A DNA stretch of 64,000 nucleotides from Escallonia rubra. Lineage: Eukaryota; Streptophyta; Magnoliopsida; Escalloniales; Escalloniaceae. The DNA lies in contig JAVXUO010001034.1 in the NCBI GenBank assembly GCA_033065855.1, positions 1,302,001 through 1,366,000 on the forward strand, given 5' to 3'. The position numbers and the translations under genes were made by a program. Below the pieces are notes generated by a model. It worked only from the letters and a program-made list of their open reading frames with translations. It ran no database searches and was not told the origin of the DNA. This document shows positions 1-12,226 of this stretch, in pieces (the stretch's first letter is position 1; every line of letters begins with the position of its first letter).

Positions 1-1207
1 ATCCGTGCTAGCTTCTTTGCTTAACTTTTGTTTTAGCTTGCGGGTCATTTTTGTCTTGGCTCATCTAGTTCAATGTATCACAGGGTGGAGCAGAAGGCAT
101 GGTGGTGCAGTTCATGAGCACAGGCATATGTAAATCATATTATTCTCGACGCGAAGAAAGGAAGATCAACTTCCTAGGAAGTTTCATTAGTCCACCTTTC
201 TTTCTTTACTTAGGAAGTGTGAGAGATCCATTGAACTGATACGCATGCACTCTGAAGTATTAAAAAAGGTTTAACAGAAAAACGCAATAGCAATAAAGCT
301 ATGAATAGAGCTTCCGTCGTGTCTAATATTAAGTTCTGAATAATTTTCTTAGTAGCACACACATTAACAATGCAGTTGGTACAATCCGTATTGCGGTGAC
401 ATCGATAGTCATGATTAAGGAGCCTACTTTTCTTGGGATTAGAGATCCGCGCACGTTGCAAGAGTGGCTATAGCGCAGGAATTTCTCGTACACACTGAGG
501 AAGACAGTGGAGAAATGTGTAGTGGGAGAAGCAGATTCAAGATTCTGAACTGGTGTAAGCAGATGATGGGGTGGCTGCAAAGTGATCATTTGATGGAAAA
601 GAAAAGAGAGAAATAGGAATGAGTTGAAAGCTGAGCACTTGGTTATATCAAACGAGTTTGGGGAAAGTAAGAAAGAATATACGAAGCCATCATTGTAATT
701 GTGATGGAGCATCAAAGCAAAAGAAGAAAACCTTTTTACCCATCACTTTGTCTTGCGATTTCTCTAACATTTGTTAAAGCATTTCAGGCTTATCCAAAGG
801 AGACCTCAACTTAATGATTCCCTCATTTGTTTAACTTCTGATTCTCACCTCTAACCCACCTTTTGTACCCAAAAGCAAAATCACAGCAGCCTCTGCCTTT
901 TCACCTTTATTGATATGTAATTCATTCGATCTCTATCTCTTCTCATCACAAGGTAAAAGAAATAAAAAACAAATAAGCAATAATCTTATGATTGAGCTCA
1001 ATCTCTCACATTCCTCGCCAAAGCAAAACCAAACAAGAGAAGCACTAGTGTTAGAGCATCTTTTCTTTATGTCAGAGCAAAGAATTTTAGTACATAGTTG
1101 TACCCATACGTACTTCGCTCTGAAGTAAAGAAATTTGCCTTGACATCAAAACTGGCCAAAGAGAAGTAACAAAAACAAAACTCTTGATTTCTCAACCATC
1201 ACCTCTC
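1..1207. other. Intergenic, 3' flank of the CYP735A gene
   Basis: AT-rich sequence with no recognisable protein. Short open frames (for example 329-715 minus and 910-1128 plus) show no family motif and have random-looking composition. The part nearest 1207 should include the 3' untranslated region of the cytochrome P450 gene read on the minus strand. Nothing else supportable is seen. Confidence 0.6.
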
Positions 1208-4200
1208 TCACGGACTCAAGGGCTTCAAACATATTTGAACTCCATACTTGGGTTTTATCGTGAGAACGATAACGGGTGCATGCCGGTAGTTATCTGAGAT
1301 TATAAAGCTAAACCGTGAGATTAACATGGCTAAGATGATTTTGGCTTCCATCATGGCAAAAGCTTGGCCAACACAATTCCGCGGACCGGCAGCAAAAGGG
1401 ATGAAATGCCGGCCGGGGGCGGACGATTTGGAGGCAAACCGGTCCGGGTTGAACTCGTTAACATCTTTGCCCCATATTTCTTCATTGTGATGTATGGCAA
1501 GGACTGGGATCCATATCGATAATCCCTTTGGAATGTGGAGGTCACCAAGTTTGTAATCCTCGAATGCCATCCGAGGGAGCACAGAAGCTGGCGGGTAAAG
1601 CCTAAGTGATTCATTGATGACCATGTTTAACTGCAGATACAAAATGGAACAATATTTGCGTTACTTGCGAAGAAATGAAAATAATACAACGTGTATGCAA
1701 CTGCCGCCCATTCTTAAAGAAAAAAGTCGAATTGAAGTTCATACCCTATATTTTTTTCATATATTTATCGTCAAGAAGTGAATTGTTAAAAAAAATTTAG
1801 ACTTATAGAAAAAGTCTTAAGTTCATATCCTATATTTTTTCATATATCTATCATTGAAAAGTGAATTATTGAGAAGACATTAGACTTATGTAGTAACCGA
1901 ATGAGACGCGGAGAAACATATGAAGTTGAATATTAGCGCTTCGATTAAAATCCAGTGACATAGGTACGTGCAATTTATGAACTACTCCCAACGAAATTTA
2001 GAGTGCCATATGGCCTATTGACTGCTGACATGCATCCAATGATATATAGGCCACATGACCGTCAGCACAAATTAGACCACTCGCAAGAACCGGCCATGCA
2101 GAGGCGGCTAGTCGCAATCCATAAACATACATAGGCCATAATATATAGTAGTTCCCAGTGTGGACTTTGTTGTTCTAAAGTCCATTTGTTTATATCTGAA
2201 GAGCTTAACATATACTCCGTAGTCATTAATCTAACAAAATGAAACAAAAACTTTGGAGAATATAAAGACTTTGGCTTATTGCCAGCCGTGATAGGAGTAG
2301 GATCCAAGGATTAGAAACTTTTTTTTAAGAAAATAAATATCCCTTTTTCCTTTTTTTTTTTCCTACCTTACTTTTGTCGTCTAATTTTGTTGAAAAACAA
2401 ACCGTACGTCTCATGGAAAGCTTCGGCTTACTGAGCACTTTTTTTCGTTGAGCGCCTTCCTTCCAAAGTTAATTAAAGCGTGTACTGGTTATCACGTGAA
2501 ATTATTAATTGTCAGACACTACTTTGAGGCATATATAGAATTATAAGAGACTCGGGGATGTGTGATATCTCAGGCTAGCTTGCACGCCCACGCACGTTCT
2601 CCAACCCTCCCAAAAGGAAAAGAAAAGAATTAGGATGGAGAGGAACTATTTCTTACCAAGGTGAGCTTTGAGAGATGATCAACAGAGGGCGCAGCGCCAT
2701 TGCAGACCCGATTCACCTCATCGCGAACCTTGTCTTGCCAAGAGGGATTGCTTGCAAGGAGCATGACAGTCCATGTGAGTAGGAGAGCAGTGGTCTCATG
2801 TCCAGCAAAAAAGAAGGTCTTGCATTCATCCATGATCAGCTGCAAATTTAAGCCAAATCCCGAGCCTCTTTTCTTCTGCATCTCATTGAGCAGCATCCCA
2901 AGTAAATCATTTCCATACGAACTGGCTCGTCCCACCTCCACACAATCCTTTCTGCTCTGAATTATCTCCATCAGTAGCCTCTCTACTTCCATCTTCAATG
3001 ATTTTATATCTCTATTGTATTTACTAGGAAAAAACCTGCGACATGTCAACTATTACTGAATTAATATTTTTTCTGTATATTGGAAATAGAGTCGATAAAT
3101 TAAATTACTCGGGAATAGGGTCGTGCACCAACTATATATTTTTCTTTGCAAGTTATTATAAGCTGACAGTCATGGACAAAAATAAAGACCCGCTGCCTGC
3201 AGCAGTAAGACACAAGAACAGGTGCACGTTGCACCAGCAGTAAAGGAAAATACCCAGACAGTTCTGCTGGTCTAAAGAACATGGAAACAGTGGTGGAGCT
3301 TGAAAGGAAAATGGAATCTCTAATATCGGAACCTCGTCCACGTAAAAAGGGAGAGGCATTTTTCTTGATCAAAGGAAGTGAGAATCAAAAAGTCCAGTCC
3401 AAGGATGATAGTGACATACCGGCTTCCTGGAAGGCATAAGTGCCGGCTAGCTTGTGCACAAAGATGTTGGAGGACTGTTAGTAAATGGAATATCTGCTTT
3501 CCCTTGTCGCAGCTAGTATCAAACTCGGTTCGAGAAATGATATCTGCTGTGAGGCGACTCATGTACTGGCCAATCTCAAACTCGGTTTGCCCCGACACGA
3601 CTGCGTTTTGTAGTGATTCGAGCATCTCCTTAGTGCAGTCCACCATGTACCCCGCGTAGCTCTAGATCGAGAGATGACCAAATTGAACCAACCCTTTATG
3701 TAACATCTTGCACATATAAAAGATAGGACAAAAGATAGGCATAAAGCATTGCCCGGCCGTATGAAAGAATACCTTAAGTTTGTCTCCCATGAAGGCCGGT
3801 GCAACGATGTGACGCTGGTGGTACCAATCATTACCATTGGCCATCAGTAAACCCCGTCCTATGAAATGCTTTGATCCTTGTTGTTGCAGCCATGACTTAC
3901 CAGATACGGTACTGTGTTTAAGTAATAGCTCCTTGATTAGTTCAGTTTCTGTTAGGCACATTCGTGGCTCAATACCATTCCAAAAAATAAACCTCTTCCC
4001 TGCATACATTAGAATGAGATTAATGCAAGAGTGCAAGCACGTAAAGCGAACCCGTGTCTTCTAATTAAGCGCGGATTACGAGGAGGGTTGATGTGCGCAG
4101 TCTTACCGTACAATTTAGACCAGGCGACTAGATGGGGCAAAAGGCGGCCCACGATGTCGTGGTTGATGGAGTCCATGTCCTCGGAGGTGGATTTGGTTAC

Positions 4201-4386
4201 CAGAGAGGCCATGTCCAAGATGTTGCCAACTAGAAACCGGGGTTTAGGGCCATGCACTCCTTGCTTCTCCATGATTTTCTTGATGCGTCTGGGTGTCAGC
4301 CAGTAACATGAGATAGTTAGATAGGCAACTCTGAGCAACAAATTCAGGCATACAAGTAATAGAGCCAACCACACCACCATGGCCAT
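1208..4386 (-). CDS. CYP735A: Cytokinin trans-hydroxylase, cytochrome P450 CYP735A (complete, 5 exons)
   Basis: This family is known to hydroxylate the isopentenyl side chain of iP-type cytokinin nucleotides to make trans-zeatin types, at the ER. Exons inferred on the minus strand are 4386-4107, 3999-3773, 3661-3420, 3035-2657 and 1630-1208. All have GT/AG borders and keep phase, giving 516 residues, a normal family length. An N-terminal anchor is followed by SCYWLTPRRIKKIM, which I recognise as near-identical to Arabidopsis CYP735A1/2. Other landmarks: WLQQQG and GRGLLMANG in exon 2; oxygen-binding AGHETT at residues 327-332; ExxR as ESLR at 383-386; FNPDRF; and the heme loop FAAGPRNCVG with Cys462. 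No lesion is seen. The start is the first Met of exon 1, with a TATA box about 135 bp upstream. A MULE ends the upstream region 255 bp from this ATG. Assignment to CYP735A is firm; which paralogue is not decidable here. Confidence 0.95.
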
Positions 4387-4435
4387 GGCTGTTTATGTGA
4401 TCAGTCGTTTGGACTTGGAACAAATAGTCGCTCTC

Positions 4436-4494
4436 ACACAGAGAAAGAGAGATGGGGAGAGAGAGAGAGAGAAAGGGATGGAGAGAGAAGGGGT
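4436..4494 (-). repeat. GA/CT-rich 5' untranslated tract of CYP735A
   Basis: The plus strand is almost pure GA and GGGA repeats, so the CYP735A mRNA would carry a CT-rich leader between the TATA box and the start codon. Pyrimidine-rich leaders of this kind are common in plant genes. It is also a simple-sequence tract likely to vary in length. Confidence 0.6.
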
Positions 4495-4520
4495 GATTTG
4501 GTGGTCACCCTATGAAGGCC

Positions 4521-4528
4521 AATTTATA
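4521..4528 (-). promoter_or_regulatory. TATA box of CYP735A
   Basis: TATAAATT on the minus strand, about 135 bp upstream of the inferred CYP735A start and just upstream of the CT-rich leader. It is a good match to a plant TATA box, and no competing one is seen between it and the ATG. The adjoining MULE terminus lies about 110 bp further upstream. Confidence 0.6.
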
Positions 4529-4641
4529 ATGCTTAGATGAAAAAAAGATGGGACAACATAGTTGCAAAAAGATAATATTGTTTCTATTGAAACATAGAAA
4601 TTGCATAATTAAATAAAGCATGGAATGGGATAAAATATTCG

Positions 4642-4817
4642 GTGGTTGTCTAACGCCACGTCATCTGTTTACGTGGTGTTAGACTATCACTAGTATTATG
4701 CCAACTAAACAAAGATAGTAAGTTGTGGGTCAGTTGTCCGCGTGGATGTTAACCCTTAACCATGGTTACAAAAGTTATGAAACTCAAATTTTTTGAAAAT
4801 TTTAAATTGGCGCCCAC
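4642..4817 (+). repeat. Left terminal inverted repeat of the MULE
   Basis: Pairs with 10350-10507 on the opposite strand. Both arms share GTGGTTGTCTAACGCCACGT at the tip and continue through AACCATGGTTACAAAAGTTA. The left arm has about 14 extra bases near its inner end. The inner limit is where similarity fades, at a GGCGCCCACC/GCCCGCCC stretch. Confidence 0.88.
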
Positions 4818-4837
4818 CATTTTTGTTTATCAGAAGT
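4809..4837 (+). repeat. 29-bp subterminal repeat of the MULE, copy 1
   Basis: The motif beginning GGCGCCCACCATTTTTGTT recurs with one mismatch at 5764-5792 in the same orientation. Copy 1 straddles the inner edge of the left TIR. It may reflect an internal rearrangement of the element's left arm or a subterminal motif. Its function is unknown. Confidence 0.7.
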
Positions 4838-4978
4838 GAAAAGTTTGAAAGCAATTCAAACTGGAAGGAGAGGGCTGGGTGCCCATGGGAGGTCACAAAA
4901 ATGGGGCTGGGTGCGGGGTGGTCGATGGTGGAAGGAGAGAGCAAAGGTATTGCAGATTCACCCATTACAGATTCTCAT

Positions 4979-5109
4979 AGGGACTGGCGGGGAATAATCT
5001 CCATCTAGGCGGCAGATCATCTCGGACATATGGGACTCGGCGGCGAATCATCTCAATCTAGGCGGCAATTCATATCCGGCTTATGGGACTAGGCGGCGAA
5101 TCATCTCCG
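4979..5109 (+). repeat. Short tandem repeat, about 53 bp, in the MULE left arm
   Basis: Two full units of about 53 bp (5004-5056 and 5057-5109), preceded by a partial one. Each contains CTAGGCGGC, then a TATGGGACT motif, then GGCGGCGAATCATCTC. A single diverged AGGCGGCAAATCA occurs again near 6067. No open frame follows the period, so it looks like local slippage or unequal exchange. Confidence 0.65.
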
Positions 5110-5763
5110 TCTTTTGGTTGATTTAGGACTTGCTGAGTATTATAGTATCACTGATGAAGAGGCATTAGAAGGTATGAAACCCACATCTTCTATATCTAGC
5201 TTAGGGCCAGTAATTGCGTATTGCAGCTTGTACATGAATCTTATAGTTTCCTAGTTGTAGGATATTATCAGATTCTCCTTGATTCTGACTTCTCTTCGCT
5301 GCAGCTTTTAAGAGATTATCTCGTTTGGAGGGCATAATCCCAGCATTAGAGACGTCTCATGCGCTGGCATATCCAGAAGAAATTGTGTCCCACTCTACCA
5401 AATGGAACTGAGGTGGTGCTCAACTCTAGTGGTAGAGGAGACAAGGATGTTCATACAGCGATCAAGCATTTGCAGGTTTGATTGCGGTGCTCACGAGATC
5501 TCACTATCGTCTCCTTGAGAAGATTTGTTCGTGAATGAGCATGCGCCCCGCGACTTGTTTGTTGTATGAATAAATAAATAGAGAATTCGTTATTCTCAGG
5601 TTTCTGTCTTTCTTTCTTTCTCACAGAGGCAGAGGTGAAAGTAATGTTTGATCAAGTTCTCTATTTATTCGATTGTTATTGGATTGATGTATGTTTCGCT
5701 GGCATTTAATTAGGTTTATATATAGATTTTGTATTGCTAAAGAGTCCAGTGATATATGCCCAT

Positions 5764-5792
5764 GGCGCCCACCATTTTTGTTCATCAGAAGT
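5764..5792 (+). repeat. 29-bp subterminal repeat of the MULE, copy 2
   Basis: Matches 4809-4837 with one mismatch, same orientation, about 955 bp further in. The intervening block contains the GGCGGC tandem repeat. Confidence 0.7.
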
Positions 5793-6424
5793 TAATCAAG
5801 AGTCCCACCATTGGTTTGCGTACCGGATGAAAGAGGTTTGCGTACTGGATGAAAGAACTGAAGGAGTGGTAGGCAATGGTTCCAAAGGCATTGCTGTAGG
5901 GTGCTATGTCAATGACAACCGCAGTTACAAATAGTTCCAAAGAAACTTTTCCTCACATTACCAGAAATTTCCAGACTACTGTGTGTCACTTTTCATGCCT
6001 CAAATGGAGTAACATGGCTTGTCGTGATTGGGTTTTAGTGCTCTATTAGCCTTAAAATGGGAGATTAGGCGGCAAATCAGTTTTGCGTTAAGGTCTCTAA
6101 AATCTATACATAGTCATAGTTTAATAATCCAAAGCATTTATCCGGTATCTCGAATAGCAGCAAAAAAAGCCCAACTGAGATGTTTATAAGATTGATGCAC
6201 AAAAATTACCAAAATAAATGAATCAAGAGTACACCACAATTGTATGACTAAAATTAAGATTTACTGTACATTGAAAAAGTAACCTAGTAACAATCAATCA
6301 ACTCTCTAATTTATTCTGCTACCAAATTTCAAAAGAATGATAAAGTTGGAGATTCAATGATTGCGTGAATGACTAAATAGCTGCCCTCCATGTACAAGTT
6401 CCCAAATATGATAAACTTGGAGCT

Positions 6425-9012
6425 TCAATCCTTGCGCGACATTCCTTCACGTGATGTTTCTCCATTAAGTTCTTCTGGGGAGAACAAATCCTGTAATAAA
6501 AAAATAATAATAAAAACATAGACGCTCTTTGTTCCAAAAGTAATTAGTAGAATAAAGTATACCCGTGGGTTCACGTGACAAGAGCAAGAGTTAAGCAAAC
6601 TCACAAAATTGTTGGACGATCCCTGAAATAACGAATGACATTTTCATAAACATATTACTTTTGTAAACTAAATGTTTTTAAATAAATCAAAACTTTTATT
6701 ACCTGGCTTAAGAGTGGCGTGACATTGATATTACCAAAATAAGGTACAAAATCGTGATGCAAGTTGTTGTTCATTGGTTCGGAATAACTATATGACAGTG
6801 GTTGTGACACCGATATTGAAGGCACATCCACGAAGATATCAGTTGTAAACTGCATATCCTGATCTACAAAGTAAACAAACTTAGTTATTACATACAATTG
6901 CGTGCAAAAGCACATAAATAATGCATATCAATGAAAGAATAAAATAGTTACCATCAATTTCACGTGTAGGAAGTTGGTTAGTTGCTCCTTTTGGTGTCCT
7001 TCTTTTTCGTGCCTTCTCGAGTGCCCCCCCTATTATAGTGTGTTCCTTTAGCCCTCACGCGAGGGGGATCCATAATCGGCAAGCCATCAACAGTAAGAGG
7101 AATATCAGTCAGCTCACTAACTACGTCATCATTTTCACATTCTTCTTCAAGTCTTCTAACTTCTTCTTCAATCCTATCTAAATAAGCAAAAGCAATTTTG
7201 GCCGTTTCATTGCCACTGGCACTCGAACTCATGACAACAAAAGCTCTCCGCATCAATTTGTTCAGACGTAATGTCTTTGTTTCTTTGGGACTATTGAGTG
7301 GAGTAGAGCCGTGAACATAGTCCTCCCTTGCAATACCTCGTTTTGCACCTTTTGTCCATCTTTTCAACACATATTGCTCTGGGATTCTTTTGGCTTTAAT
7401 ACAAACATTGAGTACCCTTAAAGCATGACGACACAACCACCCTTTTGACTTAAACAATTGACAAGAGCAACTTATCTTGCTATCATCAGAGTTAAAAGGA
7501 AACCTTATGCTCTCTCTTACCACCCTCACATTTCAACATATAACGACTAATTGTCCCTTCTTGGCTTGTATCTACAACATGTTCTGACAAACTTTGAATA
7601 AATTCATGTTGAACCATTCGAAAAATGGTGTGTGTATACACTGACGATGCATGGTTCAAAAGTCCATATCGCTTTACAACTACTTTTGGCTTACCACGAG
7701 CAGAATCAAAATCATCTTCCACTTCTTTCTCACGCATTTTGACTGCATTTTTCTCATAGTGATAAAAAAATTCAGTCAAAGTCATTGTCTTGCATGCCAT
7801 GTCTTGAAACACATTATTTGTGCTCTCACTTCTTTGAGTTGACCTTATATCAGCAGAAAATGTATCCTTACTAAATACAACACACCATTTAAGACGCGAT
7901 TCATATAACTTAAGGATCCAACTATTGTTTTCAAGTTTATACTCATCAATCATTCCTTTCCAAGTAGATTCAAACTCTTCCACAGTTTCACAATAGTACA
8001 AAATCTTATGAAAGACACTCTTGAAATCGGGCTTTCCATATAACTTAGGAAGATTTTGAGCAGCATTTTTAGCAATATGCCACTCGCACAAGCGATGACG
8101 CGTATTAGGGAATACCTTGCTTATGGCATTTTCCATAGCATGGTCTTGATCGGTGAAAATGGTCTTTGGAGCCTTATTCCCCATAGCCTCCATAAATGCT
8201 TGAAATAGCCAAACAAAAGAAGCAGTGGTCTCATCCAACAAAAATCCGCAACCAAAGTTTACATTTCTCCAATGATGATTTACACCGATGAATGGCGCAC
8301 AAATCATGTTGTACTTATTTGTGCGATATGTGGTGTCAAAGATTACGACATCACCAAAACATTCATAATCTAACTTCGACATCCCATAACACCAAAAAAT
8401 ATTGGTTAGTCGATTTAGATTATCTAATTGCACTGTGTGAAACAACATAGGATCTTTTGCACGTAAATTGTTAAAATGGTTCACAAGACTTTGAGCATCT
8501 CCAGCACTAAGTATTTCAGACGTTTCTGATTGCAAATAATTCTAAGCATCACGCAATGTACAACCAATATTTCTAATTCCTCCCGTATCATTTGCTATGA
8601 ACCCAAATGACTTGGTTGCTCCTACACCTACGCTTTTGAAACTGTCAAGCACACCTTTCACCCCTTCTGTTACTCTTCTATGAGATCTAATCAAATGTCT
8701 TTGGTGTTTAGGGACAAATGGGTGGTTGTGGACAGGGTTAAACTCGATGACTTCCCATACACCATTACTAATTTTAAACTTAATGTACGAATCACAGCCA
8801 CACCGTGTTTCTATACGCTCGACCTTTCTTTCCTCGTGAGGAGGAACATAAGGTGCATGCCCCTGACATGAACACAAAAAAGTACATCGCCGTAGCTCCT
8901 GAGTTTTTCCATGAATATACTTTTGACCTCTTCGAACACCAAATCCTTTATTCATGGCATATGCATTATACATTTTAAAAGCTTCATCTTCACCATTAAA
9001 AATCATCCCCAA
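6425..9012 (-). pseudogene. MULE transposase (FAR1/FHY3-related), disrupted
   Basis: Domain order on the minus strand: a FAR1-type DNA-binding domain (9012-8542, with EDEAFKMYNAYAMNKGFGVR and the later HNHPF-type end); the MULE catalytic domain (8535-7520, with DTTYRTNKY, FTDQDHAMENAI, RHRLCEWHIAKN); a SWIM zinc finger (CSCQLF...GWLCRHALRVL, 7480-7420); a KGxPR-like linker; then small 3' exons 6863-6705, 6622-6563 and 6490-6425, with GT/AG borders that keep phase. Lesions: one in-frame TAG at 8542-8544 where relatives have a glutamine codon (LRDA-stop-NYLQ); a one-base excess in a T run near 7500; a one-base excess in a C7 run at 7024-7030; and probably one more frame change just upstream of 9012. 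Family knowledge: such proteins cut and move MULEs, and domesticated relatives became the FHY3/FAR1 light-signalling factors. This copy is an element gene, not the host regulator, because it lies within TIRs. Confidence 0.88.
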
Positions 9013-10349
9013 TTTAAACTCAAAACCCGATGAACAAACGTGGGAATCTCATCGTCAATAACATCAACATCTACATATTAAACGGAAAAAAATAAGTTCA
9101 TAAGTTAACTGCAAATTTTTCAATCCATGCATCAATCAATTTTCTAAGCAAATTTTTGGATAATGTGTCACTTGAAAGTACCAAGATTAAACATAAAGGT
9201 ACGGAACTTACACTTTCCGGTAGCTTCTTTCCCTTTGTTACTGCTTGTCATTGGAAGTGTGTAACATGATTTGCTTCGGATAACAACCTAGAACGAAATC
9301 AAGCATAATATAAATTTAAAGGTCGAATTTTTTTCCATGGACTTTTCCAACATACAGTTAGAAGCAGAGATTCGTGGCTTTAAGGCTTTATAATTGCTGA
9401 ATTCTAGAGTATGTATCTGTTGATAAAAAATGTAGACAACAATGAGCAATTACTTCCTTTAATTTGTTATGTTTGAACCTACTAAATGAATCTCATATGT
9501 TAAGATAGCAGGATGTTTAATTTCTACTTTCTGCAGGCAATGTAATCTCCATTCTGATGTTTGCTTCTCCCATGTAAGTATAATCTACTTGTGGGATTTC
9601 ATAGTTTTTGGCTTTAAAAGAACTTATAGAATCATATTTCACAAAGTCCAACAAACAGTTTTTGAAACAAGATTGCTGCGGAGGGTCAGAAAATTACAAT
9701 TTGCAATGGAAATCATTGGGTACGAGTAAGCTTTCAGCATTTAAAAGCAGAAAATTATCAGTGTCCGTAAGGCTAGGCGCCTAGGCCCGAATCTACTTGT
9801 GGGATTTCGAATCCGTTCTCTTCCCACTTTGCGCACCGAACCAGTAAACAAGCAACAATTAAGTCACACGGTTTTTGGTTTGATGATAGAAAAGTGATTT
9901 AATGACCAAATGACATAATCTTAAGAAATATGAAATCATGTTAAGTTGATTCATGGGGCAAGAACACTCAACCCACCATGCACAAGCATTACGCAGAGCA
10001 TATAGTATGCATCTATGAGATTATGTATTCTAATTACTCACGTTGTATTCTGATTACTCACAATTCGACTCTCCTCATTTCTTATCTCCCACATAGCAAT
10101 TAGGGTAAGTTTTGTGTCTAGAGAAATGAAGTCAATGCAGTGCAATTCAATCAGTGAAAGATGGAGAAGGAGCAGTGGGAGTGCAGATGCAATACCGTTG
10201 ACAAATCGACGAAAGAGGCGAAATTTTTGTGGTGCCGCGCGGTGGTGCAACGTGGTGGTTGGATGAGCAGCCGCCGGAATGCACAGACGATGTAGGGAGA
10301 GAGAAAACAGTGTAAGCTTTTTTATTTTTCAGTTTTTTTATTTCTTATG

Positions 10350-10507
10350 GGCGGGCAATTTAAAATTTTCATAACTTTTGTAACCATGGTTAAGGGTTGA
10401 CATCCACGTGGACAACTGGCCCGCAAATTACTACCTTTGTTTAGTTGGCATAATACTAGTGGTAGTCTAACACCACGTAAGCAGATGACGTGGCGTTAGA
10501 CAACCAC
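10350..10507 (-). repeat. Right terminal inverted repeat of the MULE
   Basis: Reverse complement of 4642-4817, with about 14 bases fewer near the inner end. The outer tip reads CAACCAC on the plus strand, and the next bases TAAATATCT are the candidate target duplication. Confidence 0.88.
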
Positions 10508-12226
10508 TAAATATCTTCTCATGGAATAGAGAGTAGTTTTGGCTTATCATCTCTATGTGCCAAACTTGGCAGGTTATAGTTTTAGTTATTTCCTTTGCAG
10601 GTTTACGAACTGCTTCAAACAATTTGCTTACGAGACCGAAGCACGTTAAAGCAAAAAATAATTTATGTGAGAACGGCATAGATACTAGCCGACTTCAACT
10701 AATTTTGGACAAAGACTTGGACGGTAATTATGACGAAAAGTTGAGAATATTATGTGGGTGTTGCACCATTGATGTATATGATTTTCTTTAATTTTTTTTT
10801 TGGGTCCAAGACATTGTCTAACTTATTTTACTTTGAATTAGTTAAGTTTTGAAATGCTAAATGGAATCGAGAATAGATGGTGGAGTTAAACAACAGTGGC
10901 TCCAAGTGCCCATTAGCGTTAGGCAAAGGACTAATGGCAGTCCTAAAAGGGTGCCGACCGCATTCAACTTGGCAATATAAATTTCACCATACATGTTTAT
11001 CAAGATACCTGCAACTTAATTAAATTTCACATTATTATAATTTAATGTACTCTTGGGTTTTCATCGCAGTAGTAATGCAGTGATCTCTTAGGGATAGAAA
11101 ATATCGGTTGGGGACTCTTGTATCCGCGCATCTGAGATTATTGAATTTAAAATTGAACGGTGTCGGACACACAATACATGATCTCGAACGTCAAAATATT
11201 TTTTTCTTCTTAAAGATTATTGAAGAGAATTACTCTATTTGTTTCATAATTTTCGTCCATTTTCATAACTAGGCTAATAAAGTACATTACGGTACATAGA
11301 ACAGATTCTGAAAGACGGGCCTTGGCCCGTTTGATAAAATGCAGCCTTCGAACTTGGTGTTATCACTTGCCATTTTAGTAACGAGGGTTGAGTTAGGGTA
11401 TTGTTTACTTTTTTCCATTGGTGACATCATACTTTGTGTTGACACTAGTAAATTTAAAGTATTTTTAACTGTTCATCTTTGGGCTACAGTTCGGTTCGAC
11501 ATTTTTTAAAATACCAAACCGAACAGAACTATTTGATTTGGGGGAAAAAAAAAAAACACCGAATGTTTTATTTAATTGGTTCATATCGTTCAGAGCAGTA
11601 AGCTCAGTTTCACAGGTTAGATTAGTTTCAACCGTTAGATGCTCGCCACTAACCAAAACTATTGGCAAAAGTATACCAACTGACGACCAACTTCGTGATC
11701 TTTTTCTTCAAATTATCTCCTTGGGCATCAAGGAGATCACCGACAACTCTCCAAAAGAAAGAAGCACATATTCAACAGCTCCATGACAAGGAAACCACAA
11801 GGTTAAAAATTCCAGGTGGAAGAGACGAGAGGAAAATAGAAAGGAAGAGAGGGCTCTCCCAGGTGAAAGAGACCCTCCATTAATAGACGGCGGATAGAGA
11901 TTTTTGTAGTTTCGAGAGAAAGAGAGTCGTTAGTAACGTAATATTCACTAGTCTTGAAATGTCATTTCAATGTTGATACGAACAGCATTTTAAACTGCAA
12001 TGAAATCAATTACATCGAGTCAAGAAGGAGAAGTGACAGCAAAGTTTTTGTTAGTGAATGAAGTTGATGTATTTAGCTTTTGTGGCTCCATGTATATCTA
12101 CAGTTTGTGTATGTCAGAGACGAGAGAGGCAACGGAGAGGAGTGCTTGTTTACTCCTAGGAATTGGCCTACAACACAGTGATGGCCTTACCCTTTACGAA
12201 TGTGACGATGAATCTTGATTGCCTGA
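10508..12226. other. Intergenic, no recognised gene
   Basis: AT-rich flank. Several 60-80 codon frames on both strands overlap one another and show no family motif. Sequences near 11538-11883 (plus) have uninterrupted frames but low-information composition. I see no splice-supported gene here. Confidence 0.5.

Larger units (their letters stand above)
4642..10507 (-). mobile_element. Mutator-like element (MULE) with a FAR1-type transposase
   Basis: A 5.87-kb DNA transposon. Both ends carry the same inverted sequence, starting GTGGTTGTCTAACGCC, about 160-175 bp long with roughly 90% identity by eye. Long TIRs and the transposase domain order (FAR1 zinc domain, MULE catalytic domain, SWIM finger) place it in the MULE superfamily. 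Flanking 9-mers TAAAATATT (left) and TAAATATCT (right) are only an approximate target duplication. Between the left TIR and the 3' end of the transposase (4818-6424) are about 1.6 kb of non-coding sequence with local repeats. Between the transposase 5' end and the right TIR (9080-10349) are about 1.3 kb with no recognised gene. The element sits directly upstream of the CYP735A promoter. Its reading frame is decayed by a few small lesions, so it is probably no longer autonomous as written. Confidence 0.88.

Noticed and set aside
329-715. 128-codon minus-strand frame
   Set aside because: No recognisable motif, overlaps another frame, and lies in the 3' flank of the P450 gene.
6425-9012. Calling the FAR1-domain gene a host FHY3/FAR1 light-signalling factor
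   Set aside because: It lies inside matching MULE TIRs and has several small lesions, so it is an element transposase.
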